Source of the DNA: Bacteroidota bacterium
GTDB lineage: Bacteria > Bacteroidota > Bacteroidia > B-17B0 > Aurantibacillaceae
Assembly (NCBI GenBank): GCA_020403265.1
Contig: JADBXZ010000002.1
Span: forward strand, 62,001-126,000
DNA length: 64,000 nucleotides
Direction: 5' to 3'
Made by a program: the position numbers and the translations under genes. The notes beneath the pieces were generated by a model. That model was given only the letters and a program-made list of their open reading frames with translations. It had not been told where the DNA came from and did no database searches. Shown piece after piece: positions 16,389 to 23,691 of the stretch. Every line of letters starts with the position of its first letter. Position 1 is the first letter of the stretch.

Positions 16389-19190
16389 TTATGCTGCGAA
16401 TTTCTCTGTTAGTATTAAAATGTCTTGTATTTCTGATGGCGTAAAAATGCCACGAATTCCTTTTGGATGAATGATGGTAAAAGGAGCTTGTATCAAATCT
16501 CTTTTTTCGATATTGCCTCTTTCAATGATGTAACTTTTCAATAAGTTCAAGAATTCAATTTGTCGTGTGGTTAAATGTGTATGTTCAACAATAAATTGTT
16601 GAACAGCTTTGCTCACTTGTTCGTCAAAACTTTCTAAAATTTCAATTCCTAAAATATGTTTGATAAACTGAATGAATTTTGCTTTTTGATGTTTGTATAC
16701 TTTCCGCAAAAGTGATTCTGTAATGTGAGGATCTTCTTCATGAAGTTCTTCTGCTAACTGTTGAGCTTCTTCGTCAGTAATTACATTACCTAATTTTATT
16801 TTTTGTAAAATAGGATTCCGATCTGTGAGTTCAGCTATTTTTGCTTCCACCATTTCACGATATTTTGAAATACTTACAGCCTCGTTTTGTGGTCCAAATT
16901 CTACCATTTCTTTCGTTTTCAAAACATCTTGCAAATTTAATTTTGCAGGACCATCTGATTGAAAGCGTTGTTCTCTGAATTTTATTAGTGGAGATATTTT
17001 TACTGATAATTCTTCAAATCCATCATCCGAAATCGTTGCCCAATAATGATTAGTTAATACTTGTTTGATAAATGATGCGTGTCGTGCAACGATGTTTACA
17101 GACAAGGGCAGTTCACTTACGATTGTCATAACATTTTCTTTCAAGGTATCAAACTTCTCCTTCTCCTCTGACAGATGAGCTAGCGAAATTTCTAATACAT
17201 CTTTTTGAAAACGCATAGATTTGAAATCGGTTTGAGAAACAGTTCTAAACAATGGCTTAATCGTATGTCTTAAAAATTCCAATTTTTCATTTGTCAGATG
17301 TGACCAAAAATTAATTTCTTCAACCTTTGCCAAATCTGATTTTGAATCTTGAATTACTACCGACTTCGTTGGTAATTCTAAAATTTGAAGACGTAGTTTT
17401 TCAATTTCCTTTTCAACGATTTCAGTTTTCCCTTTTTCTATTGCTTTTTCGATTTTATCAATTCTAATACCTACGAAGCGAACTGGTAGTGGGATTTGAG
17501 CTTTTAATTCTTTCCCTTTAGGATTCAATTTGAAGTATTCAAAATTATCCCAACAGTCCATGATTAGAAAGGTATCTTTTGTTGGACACCAAGGTTTCAA
17601 TTTTGATGATTCTAATAATCTTGTACCGCGCCCAATCATTTGCCAAAATTTCGTGTAAGAAAAAACCGGTTTAACAAAAACCAGATTCACTAATTCACGA
17701 ACATCTATTCCGGTATCAAGCATATCTACGCTAATTGCAATGCGCGGCATATCACTATGTGTAAACTGATGTAATAATCCTCCTTTACCATATACTCTTG
17801 GATCGTCTGACACCATTACCTTTGCTAATTCACCAGTATACTCAGGATAAAGAGAATCGAAAATCGCTTCAATTCTTCTTGCATGATTTTTTGTTGCGCA
17901 AAAGAAAATAGTTTTGCCCGGAAGAACACCGTTAGGGTCTTTAATACATTCCTCCATGAATTCTTTAACAATGGTAACGTTTGTTCCTTTGTTGATGACT
18001 GATTTTTCTAAGTCGGTTCCTTCAAAATTAATTTCAGCAACTTCTTTTCCTTCTAATATTAATTGTTTTTGATCTTCAAGACTTATTGTTCTTTTACTTA
18101 TTCCTTCTTCTTGAAATTTTGTTTGAATTTTCATCACTTGAAAATCGCACAAATATGGAGGTGTATTATTTACAGCTTCCTCATATGAATATGCAAAAGT
18201 TGGAATACCATCTTCACATTCAAAAAGTTTAAATGTGTTATGGTCAATAACATCGGTTGGGGTTGCTGTCAAGCCAAGTGTGATTGTGTTAAAATAATCT
18301 AGCACTTCTTGGTATGTGTTATAAATAGATCGGTGACTTTCGTCAACCACAATCAAATCAAAAAAATGAGGAGATAAGGTGTTTTCTTCATCTCTTATTA
18401 TATTCAACATTGTAGGGTAAGTTGAAGTATATATTCGCCTATCCTTTGCAATAGATTTTTCCCCTATTTTTGGCCAAGCAGGTTCATTGGGTAAATATTC
18501 TTTGAAAGCTTCTAATGCCTGATTTCTCAAAGCGATTCGGTCAACTAAAAACAAAACACGTTCAACCCATCCAGCCCTCATTAAGGCATCAACCATAGCA
18601 ATGGTTGTTCTAGTTTTTCCAGTTCCAGTTGCCATTACTAAAAGAAAAGTTCTTTTTTTTCTTTCTATACCTTCCATTACAGAACGAATGGCATGTACTT
18701 GATAATCTCTTCCGGCAATATTTGTATTAATTAATTCAGCGGCAAGAGGCTTTCTATTTCGTCTTATATATTCGTACCTCTCTAAATCATCTCTCGTAGG
18801 GAAACCAATAACTTTTTTGGGAGGATAGTTTCCTAAATCCCAAAAATAAATGTCATGCCCGTTGGTATAAAAACAAAAAGGTAATTCTCCTCCATGTTGC
18901 GCTTGAATATTTGTGCAATATTGTTTGGCTTGTTCTTTTCCGATATTGGCATCAACAGATGATTTTTTAGCTTCAATAACCGCCAAAGGCTTGCCATTCT
19001 TGCCAAGTAGAACATAATCGCTAAACTGATGTCCGGAGTATTTTGTTTTAGGCTCCTGTACCCCCGACCGGACTTGAACGTCAATATCAAACTCCTCAAC
19101 CACCTGAGTGAGGTCATTAACATTCCATCCCGCATCTTGCAGGCGTTTATCAATAATATCTTTTCTGGTTTTGGCTTCGTTGCCGGACAT
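16389..19190 (-). CDS. hsdR: Type I restriction endonuclease subunit (EcoEI-like)
   Basis: This 933-residue subunit has an N-terminal PD-(D/E)xK nuclease with Asp58 and the EAK triad at 73-75. The SF2 translocase begins with Walker A MATGTGKT (186-193), the DESH box follows, and MIGRGTR is helicase motif VI. The long C-terminal region fits the EcoEI-type C-terminal domain. It is the first gene of the minus-strand operon hsdR-hsdM-hsdS-ATPase-HNH; the operon promoter should lie at about 19191-19300. All catalytic motifs look intact, so the enzyme is probably active. Confidence 0.95.
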   Translation of the reverse strand: MSGNEAKTRKDIIDKRLQDAGWNVNDLTQVVEEFDIDVQVRSGVQEPKTKYSGHQFSDYVLLGKNGKPLAVIEAKKSSVDANIGKEQAKQYCTNIQAQHGGELPFCFYTNGHDIYFWDLGNYPPKKVIGFPTRDDLERYEYIRRNRKPLAAELINTNIAGRDYQVHAIRSVMEGIERKKRTFLLVMATGTGKTRTTIAMVDALMRAGWVERVLFLVDRIALRNQALEAFKEYLPNEPAWPKIGEKSIAKDRRIYTSTYPTMLNIIRDEENTLSPHFFDLIVVDESHRSIYNTYQEVLDYFNTITLGLTATPTDVIDHNTFKLFECEDGIPTFAYSYEEAVNNTPPYLCDFQVMKIQTKFQEEGISKRTISLEDQKQLILEGKEVAEINFEGTDLEKSVINKGTNVTIVKEFMEECIKDPNGVLPGKTIFFCATKNHARRIEAIFDSLYPEYTGELAKVMVSDDPRVYGKGGLLHQFTHSDMPRIAISVDMLDTGIDVRELVNLVFVKPVFSYTKFWQMIGRGTRLLESSKLKPWCPTKDTFLIMDCWDNFEYFKLNPKGKELKAQIPLPVRFVGIRIDKIEKAIEKGKTEIVEKEIEKLRLQILELPTKSVVIQDSKSDLAKVEEINFWSHLTNEKLEFLRHTIKPLFRTVSQTDFKSMRFQKDVLEISLAHLSEEKEKFDTLKENVMTIVSELPLSVNIVARHASFIKQVLTNHYWATISDDGFEELSVKISPLIKFREQRFQSDGPAKLNLQDVLKTKEMVEFGPQNEAVSISKYREMVEAKIAELTDRNPILQKIKLGNVITDEEAQQLAEELHEEDPHITESLLRKVYKHQKAKFIQFIKHILGIEILESFDEQVSKAVQQFIVEHTHLTTRQIEFLNLLKSYIIERGNIEKRDLIQAPFTIIHPKGIRGIFTPSEIQDILILTEKFAA

Positions 19191-19512
19191 AACTTAAACT
19201 TGGTTACCGAAAAATACGAATTTTTATCACTTGATAGCTTGGGAAGACTAAACTTGTTGATAATCAATTTCTAAAGCGAAATATCCATGATCTAGAGAAT
19301 CACTTTTTATTTTAAAAATAGACCAAAACTTTCCAAAAATGCCCAATAGTTCCCAAGTTGAAAGAAACCGAAAGAAAGTGAAAGAAACTTGCTATTTCAC
19401 TCCTTTTTTCGAAAAAAACGAAAACTTGCTCCCAAACCGGGAAAGCGTCCAAAACCACCACCGTTACTTTGTTGTGTAAAAACAAAACGTCAAAACATAA
19501 AAACGGATTACA
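19191..19512. other. Intergenic region between divergent hsdR operon and small-gene block
   Basis: These 322 bp have no credible gene. They must hold the promoter of the restriction operon (minus) and of the small-gene block (plus). A ten-base motif is repeated three times in tandem at 19360-19389. A TTACTTTG at about 19465 resembles a Bacteroidota -7 element with one base missing. A self-complementary TTTTTTCGAAAAAA lies near 19407-19420. Confidence 0.6.
19360..19389 (+). repeat. Three tandem ten-base direct repeats (GAAAGAAAnn)
   Basis: The units GAAAGAAACC, GAAAGAAAGT and GAAAGAAACT follow each other without gaps, in the divergent intergenic region of the island. A spacing near one helical turn puts each unit on the same DNA face, as in operators or iterons. 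The function is inferred only from arrangement. Confidence 0.6.
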
Positions 19513-19908
19513 ATGGCAGAAGAAGGAAACAACAAAACGAGTAACATTCTTGATGAGAATGATAGCAAAGGAATACCATCATGGTTAACACCTTTACTAA
19601 GCGGATTAGGGAGCATGGGAGGAAGTTATATGCTTTGGGTAAAACCATTGCAAGACAACTTTAAAGCAATGGCTGAACAAATAGAAACGCTTAAAGATGA
19701 GATCAGAGAAATAAAACATAAGCAAAAGGAGGTAGATAGAAACTTTAGTAATAAGCTAAAGCTAGCAATGGAAGGGCTCGAGAGCGAAACGTCAAAACGT
19801 TTTGACGATACCGAAGAAGATGATGATGACGAAGATGAATTAATAATTCCTTCTAAAAAAGAAAAATACATCAAGCCAACTAAAGCAAAAAAATCAATTT
19901 TAAAATAA
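19513..19908 (+). CDS. Small protein with hydrophobic segment, coiled coil and charged tail
   Basis: I do not recognise this 131-residue protein. It has a short hydrophobic segment (about 24-42, WLTPLLSGLGSMGG and following), a likely coiled coil at about 45-85 rich in Lys/Glu/Gln, an Asp/Glu run at about 98-110, and a basic Lys-rich C-terminus. The hydrophobic part could be a single membrane segment or an amphipathic helix. It is the first of a plus-strand run of small genes that ends in the right recombinase, with 5 bp to the next gene, so it is probably part of the island's maintenance or transfer functions. Confidence 0.6.
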   Translation: MAEEGNNKTSNILDENDSKGIPSWLTPLLSGLGSMGGSYMLWVKPLQDNFKAMAEQIETLKDEIREIKHKQKEVDRNFSNKLKLAMEGLESETSKRFDDTEEDDDDEDELIIPSKKEKYIKPTKAKKSILK

Positions 19909-19913
19909 CATAC

Positions 19914-20171
19914 ATGGAAGACAGAAACACATACAAGCGTTTCAATGTTCCTTTTGATGTTCTAACAGATGTTGTGAAAATCATCATTGACAACGAATTG
20001 AAAAACGAAATCACAGGAGCAAACGAAAACAAAAGTTTTATAGAAGTAAAAGTAGAGTATCAAAACGGATTAGGATTACATCTAAAAGCAATCAATAATA
20101 TAGAAAGTGTTTTAGCTGATTACAATCACTACCGTTTTGAAGAAGAAGAAACCGATTGGAGAAATAATTAA
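19914..20171 (+). CDS. Small acidic island protein, paralogue of the protein at 20960
   Basis: This 85-residue protein has no family I recognise. It shares a pattern with the 82-residue product at 20960: F-x-VP-x-D near the start, then NELKNEITG, an IEV strand ending in EY, and a Glu-rich C-terminus. That suggests a small alpha/beta fold and duplication inside the island. It lies 5 bp after one small gene and directly before the next. Possible roles include recombination directionality factor, DNA mimic or regulator, with no evidence to choose. Confidence 0.65.
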   Translation: MEDRNTYKRFNVPFDVLTDVVKIIIDNELKNEITGANENKSFIEVKVEYQNGLGLHLKAINNIESVLADYNHYRFEEEETDWRNN

Positions 20172-20172
20172 G

Positions 20173-20877
20173 ATGATTAAGACTTGTACATATTGTAAAA
20201 AAGAGTTTGAGGCAAAGCGAATTGATAAACATTTCTGCTCTGCTTCTTGCAGGCAACTAAATCACCTGCAACGCAAGGCAGTTGTGTTATTTGGCAATGT
20301 TTCAAATGAAGTAGGAAACGTAAAAACAGATGAGCAAAACGTAAAAACGTATCCAGTGAAAATTGAGGAGAAGATAACTGAAAAACAAGCCAACATAGTT
20401 GAAAATGAATTCAAACAAGTTAGTAGCAAGTTTATTAAAGAGGTTATTTCATTATTAAAGCGCAGAAGTATTGAGGAGGATCTACATTCATTTATCCGAA
20501 ACAATAAACAACACTTTAAAAGTATCGCATGGGTTAATGTTCGATTGCGCTGTTTGATTGAAGTTCTGCTATTGGTTTCTGAAAGGAAGCGATTGCCACT
20601 AATTGATTTGATAGAAATCACTAATGCTTTTATCTGTTTAGTAAAATCAGAACATTTTAAAAAGCTACCGACCAATTTTCTCTATTACAATATAGCAAAG
20701 GATTTAAGAGACAAATTAAAAGTTATTTGCATCGAAAATGAAGGAGTACAGGAGCTGCCTTTAAAATTAAATAGAAGATTAAAAATTGAGCTCATCGTAT
20801 ATCGCTGCGAGTTGAGAGCAGTTGCATCAAAAATAAAATTCAGCGAATTAAATTTTAAAATCAATAAAGATGAATAA
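20173..20877 (+). CDS. Protein with N-terminal C4 zinc knuckle, function unknown
   Basis: This protein of about 234 residues starts with a zinc-knuckle: Cys5, Cys8, Cys22 and Cys26 (CTYC ... CSASC), similar to short treble-clef or FCS-like fingers. A low-complexity linker at about 45-75 leads to a helical C-terminal domain rich in Lys, Arg and Leu. I chose the ATG at 20173, one base after the preceding stop, because the Cys motif begins right there; an ATG at 20137 would overlap the upstream gene. It could bind DNA and serve as a transcription or recombination accessory factor of the element, but no family was recognised. Confidence 0.65.
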   Translation: MIKTCTYCKKEFEAKRIDKHFCSASCRQLNHLQRKAVVLFGNVSNEVGNVKTDEQNVKTYPVKIEEKITEKQANIVENEFKQVSSKFIKEVISLLKRRSIEEDLHSFIRNNKQHFKSIAWVNVRLRCLIEVLLLVSERKRLPLIDLIEITNAFICLVKSEHFKKLPTNFLYYNIAKDLRDKLKVICIENEGVQELPLKLNRRLKIELIVYRCELRAVASKIKFSELNFKINKDE

Positions 20878-20944
20878 CAGCATAAGAAACAAAGCGCCTC
20901 CAAATTTCTTGAACTTAGAAAACAAGAATAAAATAGAAGTATAA
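20870..20944 (+). CDS. Possible 24-residue peptide overlapping the zinc-knuckle gene end
   Basis: An ATG at 20870 overlaps the previous stop codon as ATGAATAA and opens a 24-codon frame ending with TAA at 20942-20944. The close overlap resembles translational coupling and fits the dense gene packing here, but the peptide has no recognisable feature and a chance frame is quite possible. Confidence 0.2.
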   Translation: MNNSIRNKAPPNFLNLENKNKIEV

Positions 20945-20959
20945 CTTAAAATAATAACA

Positions 20960-21208
20960 ATGAATAATTTAAATAAAATGAGAACGAAAGAATTTGAAGT
21001 GCCGAGCGACTTTATACAAGAATTTGCTGAAGCGTTGGCGGAACATGAATTAACAAACGAAATAAACGGAGTAACCGAAGATGGTGATATTCTGATTGAA
21101 GTAAGCTATGAAAAAGATGAACGTACGGCAGTATTTGCTTTAACCGAACTCCTCGATGATTATTATGATGACGAGGAAGAAGAAGAATCGGAAGAAGAGG
21201 ATGACTAG
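20960..21208 (+). CDS. Small acidic island protein, paralogue of the protein at 19914
   Basis: This 82-residue protein ends in a run of Glu and Asp (about 70-82). Its body repeats the pattern seen at 19914: FEVPSDF, HELTNEINGV, LIEVSYE and a DYY motif before the acidic tail. A second in-frame ATG at 20978 could be the start and would remove six residues. The strongly acidic tail is like that of DNA-mimic or chaperone-type proteins, but this is only a composition argument. It is followed by a hairpin with a T-run, so it probably ends a transcript. Confidence 0.65.
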   Translation: MNNLNKMRTKEFEVPSDFIQEFAEALAEHELTNEINGVTEDGDILIEVSYEKDERTAVFALTELLDDYYDDEEEEESEEEDD

Positions 21209-21253
21209 GCAATTTTGAATATCTGCTATATTTTAAAAGTGCCTTACCCTGTG

Positions 21254-21290
21254 TTGCCCAAACGTTGGGGCTTTTGGCGGGACTTTTTTA
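21254..21290 (+). terminator. Terminator-like hairpin after the acidic protein gene
   Basis: A GCCCAA / TTGGGG(C) stem around ACG is followed by a GC-containing stretch and a run of six T on the plus strand. It lies 45 bp after the stop at 21208 and before the next small gene, so the recombinase and its 80-residue neighbour probably have their own promoter. Confidence 0.45.
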
Positions 21291-21357
21291 TATGGAAGGT
21301 ATAGTTTATGTTAGATTGGAATAATGCCCGCTTTGTGGGGCTCCGGAAGGAGGCAAC

Positions 21358-21600
21358 ATGAAAGAGCATTGTGAAAAAGAGTGGAACGAAAATAATGAAG
21401 AACTAAGCGCAAAAGAAATTGCGGAATTATTAGAAGATGAAAATTTAAGTGAAGAGGAATTAAATGGCGTATTAAAAAGCGTAAAGATTTTTTGTAAAGT
21501 GGCGTATGAATTATTTGCAGCACAACAAAATAATCAGGAATGTGAAATAATAAACTTAAAAAAAGAAAACATTACCGAAGAACTTAAAGAAGCAGCATAA
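21358..21600 (+). CDS. Small acidic helical protein upstream of the right recombinase
   Basis: This 80-residue protein is rich in Glu, Lys and Leu and looks all-helical, with no recognised family. An AAGGAGG at 21347-21353 is four bases before the ATG, a strong Shine-Dalgarno sequence that is uncommon in Bacteroidota and matches the one before abiEi. The gene ends 24 bp before the recombinase start, so the two are likely co-transcribed. A small protein directly upstream of a serine integrase is a candidate recombination directionality factor; that is inference from position only. Confidence 0.6.
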   Translation: MKEHCEKEWNENNEELSAKEIAELLEDENLSEEELNGVLKSVKIFCKVAYELFAAQQNNQECEIINLKKENITEELKEAA

Positions 21601-21624
21601 ATAATAACCAAAAAGTAAATCACC

Positions 21625-23190
21625 ATGACAAACGACACTAAGTTGTTTAACAACTTTGCCAAGGGCAAAAAACAAATCAGGATCATCACCGATGATTGCG
21701 TTATCTACACAAGGGTATCCGGTGCTAAACAAATGGATGGCTTAAGTTTAGAAACGCAACTTAAGGGAGTGCAGGAATACGCCAAGCGACATAAGCTCTT
21801 AATAAGGGAGCGATTTGGTGGAACGTATGAAAGCGCACAAACTGATGAGAGAAAGGAGTTTCAGAAAATGATTAAGTATCTGAAAACAACGAAGCACAAG
21901 ATTTCAAAAATCTTAGTGTATAGTTTAGAACGCTTTTCTAGGAATGAAAATTCAATTTGGTTAAGCACCCAACTTCGAAAGTTAGGAACGGAAATCGTTT
22001 CGGTTACCCAACCGATAGACACTTCTAATCCGGCAGGAATTATGCAACAGAAAATGTTGTTCTTATTTGGAGAATTTGATAACCAATTAAGGCGACAAAA
22101 AAGCATGGCAGGAGTTAAAGAACGGTTGTTGAAAGGTGAGTGGTGTACAAAGCCACCAGTTGGTTATGATATAATAAGAATAAACGGAGAGCGAAAAATA
22201 GTTCTCAATGATACAGGCAAGATTATTAAAAAGATTTTCTTGTGGAAGGCTCAGGAGCGTTTGCCTAATGAACAAATTAGGCAACGCTTACTGAACTTAA
22301 AAGTAAATTATTGTTTACGAAGGATTGCTGAAATACTGACTAATCCTTTCTACTGCGGAATGATGGTACACAAAGCGTTGGAAGGCGAAGTGCTAGAAGG
22401 CAAGCATGATAAATTGATTTCGAAAGATTTGTTTTTACAAGTCAACGGAATTCTTGCCGAGAAAAAACTCGGCTTGCAAACGAAAAAGGAACGTCCGGAA
22501 ATTGCCTTAAAACGCTTTATGAAATGTGAGGTTTGTAATGAGCCAATGCGAGGGTATATTGCAAAGGATACTGACACCCCTTATTACAAATGTAATACTC
22601 CGGGTTGTAAGTGTAATCGCAACGCTAATCTGTTAAACCATCAATTTATTGAACGGTTAAACGCTTTTGCGGTTAAAGGAAAGTGTTATAAATTAATTGA
22701 CCGTTATTTAAAGTACACTTTCAAACAGATGAATAGTAGCCTAGCTGAAAATCAAGCGGCAGAAAGGGCAAGGATTGCTGAATTAAACAAAAAGGTTGAG
22801 AGGCTTGAGGAACGTTATGTCCTAGAAGAGATAGCGGGTGACCTTTACCAAAAATACAAGCAAAAGTTCGAAGTCGAACGGGATGAAATTGAGGCAAGAA
22901 TGAAGAATAACACGATTGAATTGTCGAGGTTGGATAGCTTAATAAAATTCACCTTCACGATGGCTGAAAACCTGCCTAAAATGTGGGCTACTGGCGATTA
23001 TATGCAACGCCAAGAATTGCAAACAGCCTTCTTTTCGGAGGGGATTAGCTATAATCGGCAAAAAGATGAATGTCGATTAGATAAACCAAATTACTTCTTG
23101 GAACACATCGCTGATTTGTCGGGGGAAATAGCTAAATTTACCCCCGAACAAATTAAAAACTTTGACCCAACTTCGCTTGAGGCACCCTGA
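21625..23190 (+). CDS. Large serine recombinase (right end of island, likely integrase)
   Basis: This 521-residue protein has a resolvase domain with nucleophile Ser32 (YTRVSG), LVYSLERFSR, a recombinase domain (GEWCTKPPVGYDI onwards), a zinc ribbon (CEVC ... CNTPGCKC, about 297-330) and a long coiled coil. It is a paralogue of the left-end recombinase. Its last codons run through the right island edge: the CA of the presumed core is in the Ala codon at 23182-23184, and the final Pro and stop come from the 69-bp repeat. In the circular form the frame would instead continue into 4009-4095 for 28 more codons. Position at attR makes it the likelier integrase for this island. Confidence 0.9.
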   Translation: MTNDTKLFNNFAKGKKQIRIITDDCVIYTRVSGAKQMDGLSLETQLKGVQEYAKRHKLLIRERFGGTYESAQTDERKEFQKMIKYLKTTKHKISKILVYSLERFSRNENSIWLSTQLRKLGTEIVSVTQPIDTSNPAGIMQQKMLFLFGEFDNQLRRQKSMAGVKERLLKGEWCTKPPVGYDIIRINGERKIVLNDTGKIIKKIFLWKAQERLPNEQIRQRLLNLKVNYCLRRIAEILTNPFYCGMMVHKALEGEVLEGKHDKLISKDLFLQVNGILAEKKLGLQTKKERPEIALKRFMKCEVCNEPMRGYIAKDTDTPYYKCNTPGCKCNRNANLLNHQFIERLNAFAVKGKCYKLIDRYLKYTFKQMNSSLAENQAAERARIAELNKKVERLEERYVLEEIAGDLYQKYKQKFEVERDEIEARMKNNTIELSRLDSLIKFTFTMAENLPKMWATGDYMQRQELQTAFFSEGISYNRQKDECRLDKPNYFLEHIADLSGEIAKFTPEQIKNFDPTSLEAP

Positions 23191-23251
23191 GCGCAGTCGA
23201 AGGGTGCTTGAATATCAGACTTCGACTCCGCTCAGTCTGACCATAGACTAT
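23183..23251 (+). repeat. Right half of composite repeat; palindromic unit; presumed attR
   Basis: These 69 bp match 28415-28483 with three differences by my reading. The unit contains two inversely related segments (CTGAGCGCAGTCGAAG and CTTCGACTCCGCTCAG, one mismatch) and can fold into a large hairpin. Repeats with this CTGAGCG-AGTCGAAG core are, as I recall, common between genes in Bacteroidota. Unlike the copy at 28 kb, it is not preceded by the 44-bp unit, which is found instead at the island's left edge. Confidence 0.85.
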
Positions 23252-23330
23252 TTAACAATTATAAATGGCATAACAGCTTTAGCTAAGTCATAAATTAGGT
23301 TCCGGAAAAGGCAGCGCAGCGTGATAAAAC

Positions 23331-23663
23331 GCCCCTTGCTGCCGCACGAATCCATTCGTGTGGCATTTAAAACCATTAATTTTCATCTTGCAATAATAAT
23401 ATTATCTGGCAATCCTCTTACTCTTTGTTTTGCAATTATAATGTTTGGCAAATTCGCTAAGCAAACACATTAGTAACTCTAACCATGTTTTTACCGTAAT
23501 TTAATTTTATAATTAAAACTTGTAACAGTTAAATTTAATAAATTCCGTTTATGTTTGCAAATCTAAGTGTTTTTAATTTGTTGCGTAGTATTAATTACCT
23601 ACTAGTGCTTAGAAATGACTCTATTGTATACCACATGAAGGGATTCGTGCGGTAGCGTTGGGC
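23331..23663. repeat. 333-bp segment with about 35-bp imperfect terminal inverted repeats
   Basis: The arm at 23331-23365 and the reverse complement of 23629-23663 agree at about 27 of 35 positions, with a 16-base core (GCTGCCGCACGAATCC / GGATTCGTGCGGTAGC) differing at one. The left arm contains a perfect CACGAAT-CC-ATTCGTG hairpin. The AT-rich interior has no gene. This is the shape of a MITE or a remnant of an insertion sequence. The intergenic region 23191-23691 otherwise holds only the right half-repeat. Confidence 0.5.
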
Positions 23664-23691
23664 TGTTAACCCTGGTGCACCACAAACAGTT

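Larger units (their letters stand above)
4009..23184. mobile_element. 19.2-kb genomic island (defence cargo) integrated by a large serine recombinase
   Basis: The boundaries come from splitting of the composite repeat: left part ends at CA 4007-4008, right part begins at CA 23183-23184, and an uninterrupted copy lies at 28373-28483. Large serine recombinases exchange at a 2-bp core, so each hybrid site should keep just such a dinucleotide. Two genes of this family sit at the island's ends, both reading outward. Cargo is AbiEi/AbiEii, a PIN-GNAT-PUA-like/ASCH/kinase cassette, type I restriction-modification with an ATPase/HNH pair, and a block of small unknown genes. No conjugation or replication genes were seen. 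Which of the two recombinases catalyses integration is inferred, not shown. Confidence 0.8.

Noticed and set aside
21292-21372. Two tiny overlapping frames (10 and 16 codons) before the gene at 21358
   Set aside because: A leader-peptide role is possible, but they are too short and have no supporting signal other than position.
23657-23663. GTTGGGC, which fits the GTTRRRY core of integron attC sites
   Set aside because: The matching RYYYAAC arm is not found at attC distance; the left arm reads GCCCCTT and is 330 bp away. No tyrosine-type integron integrase is present.
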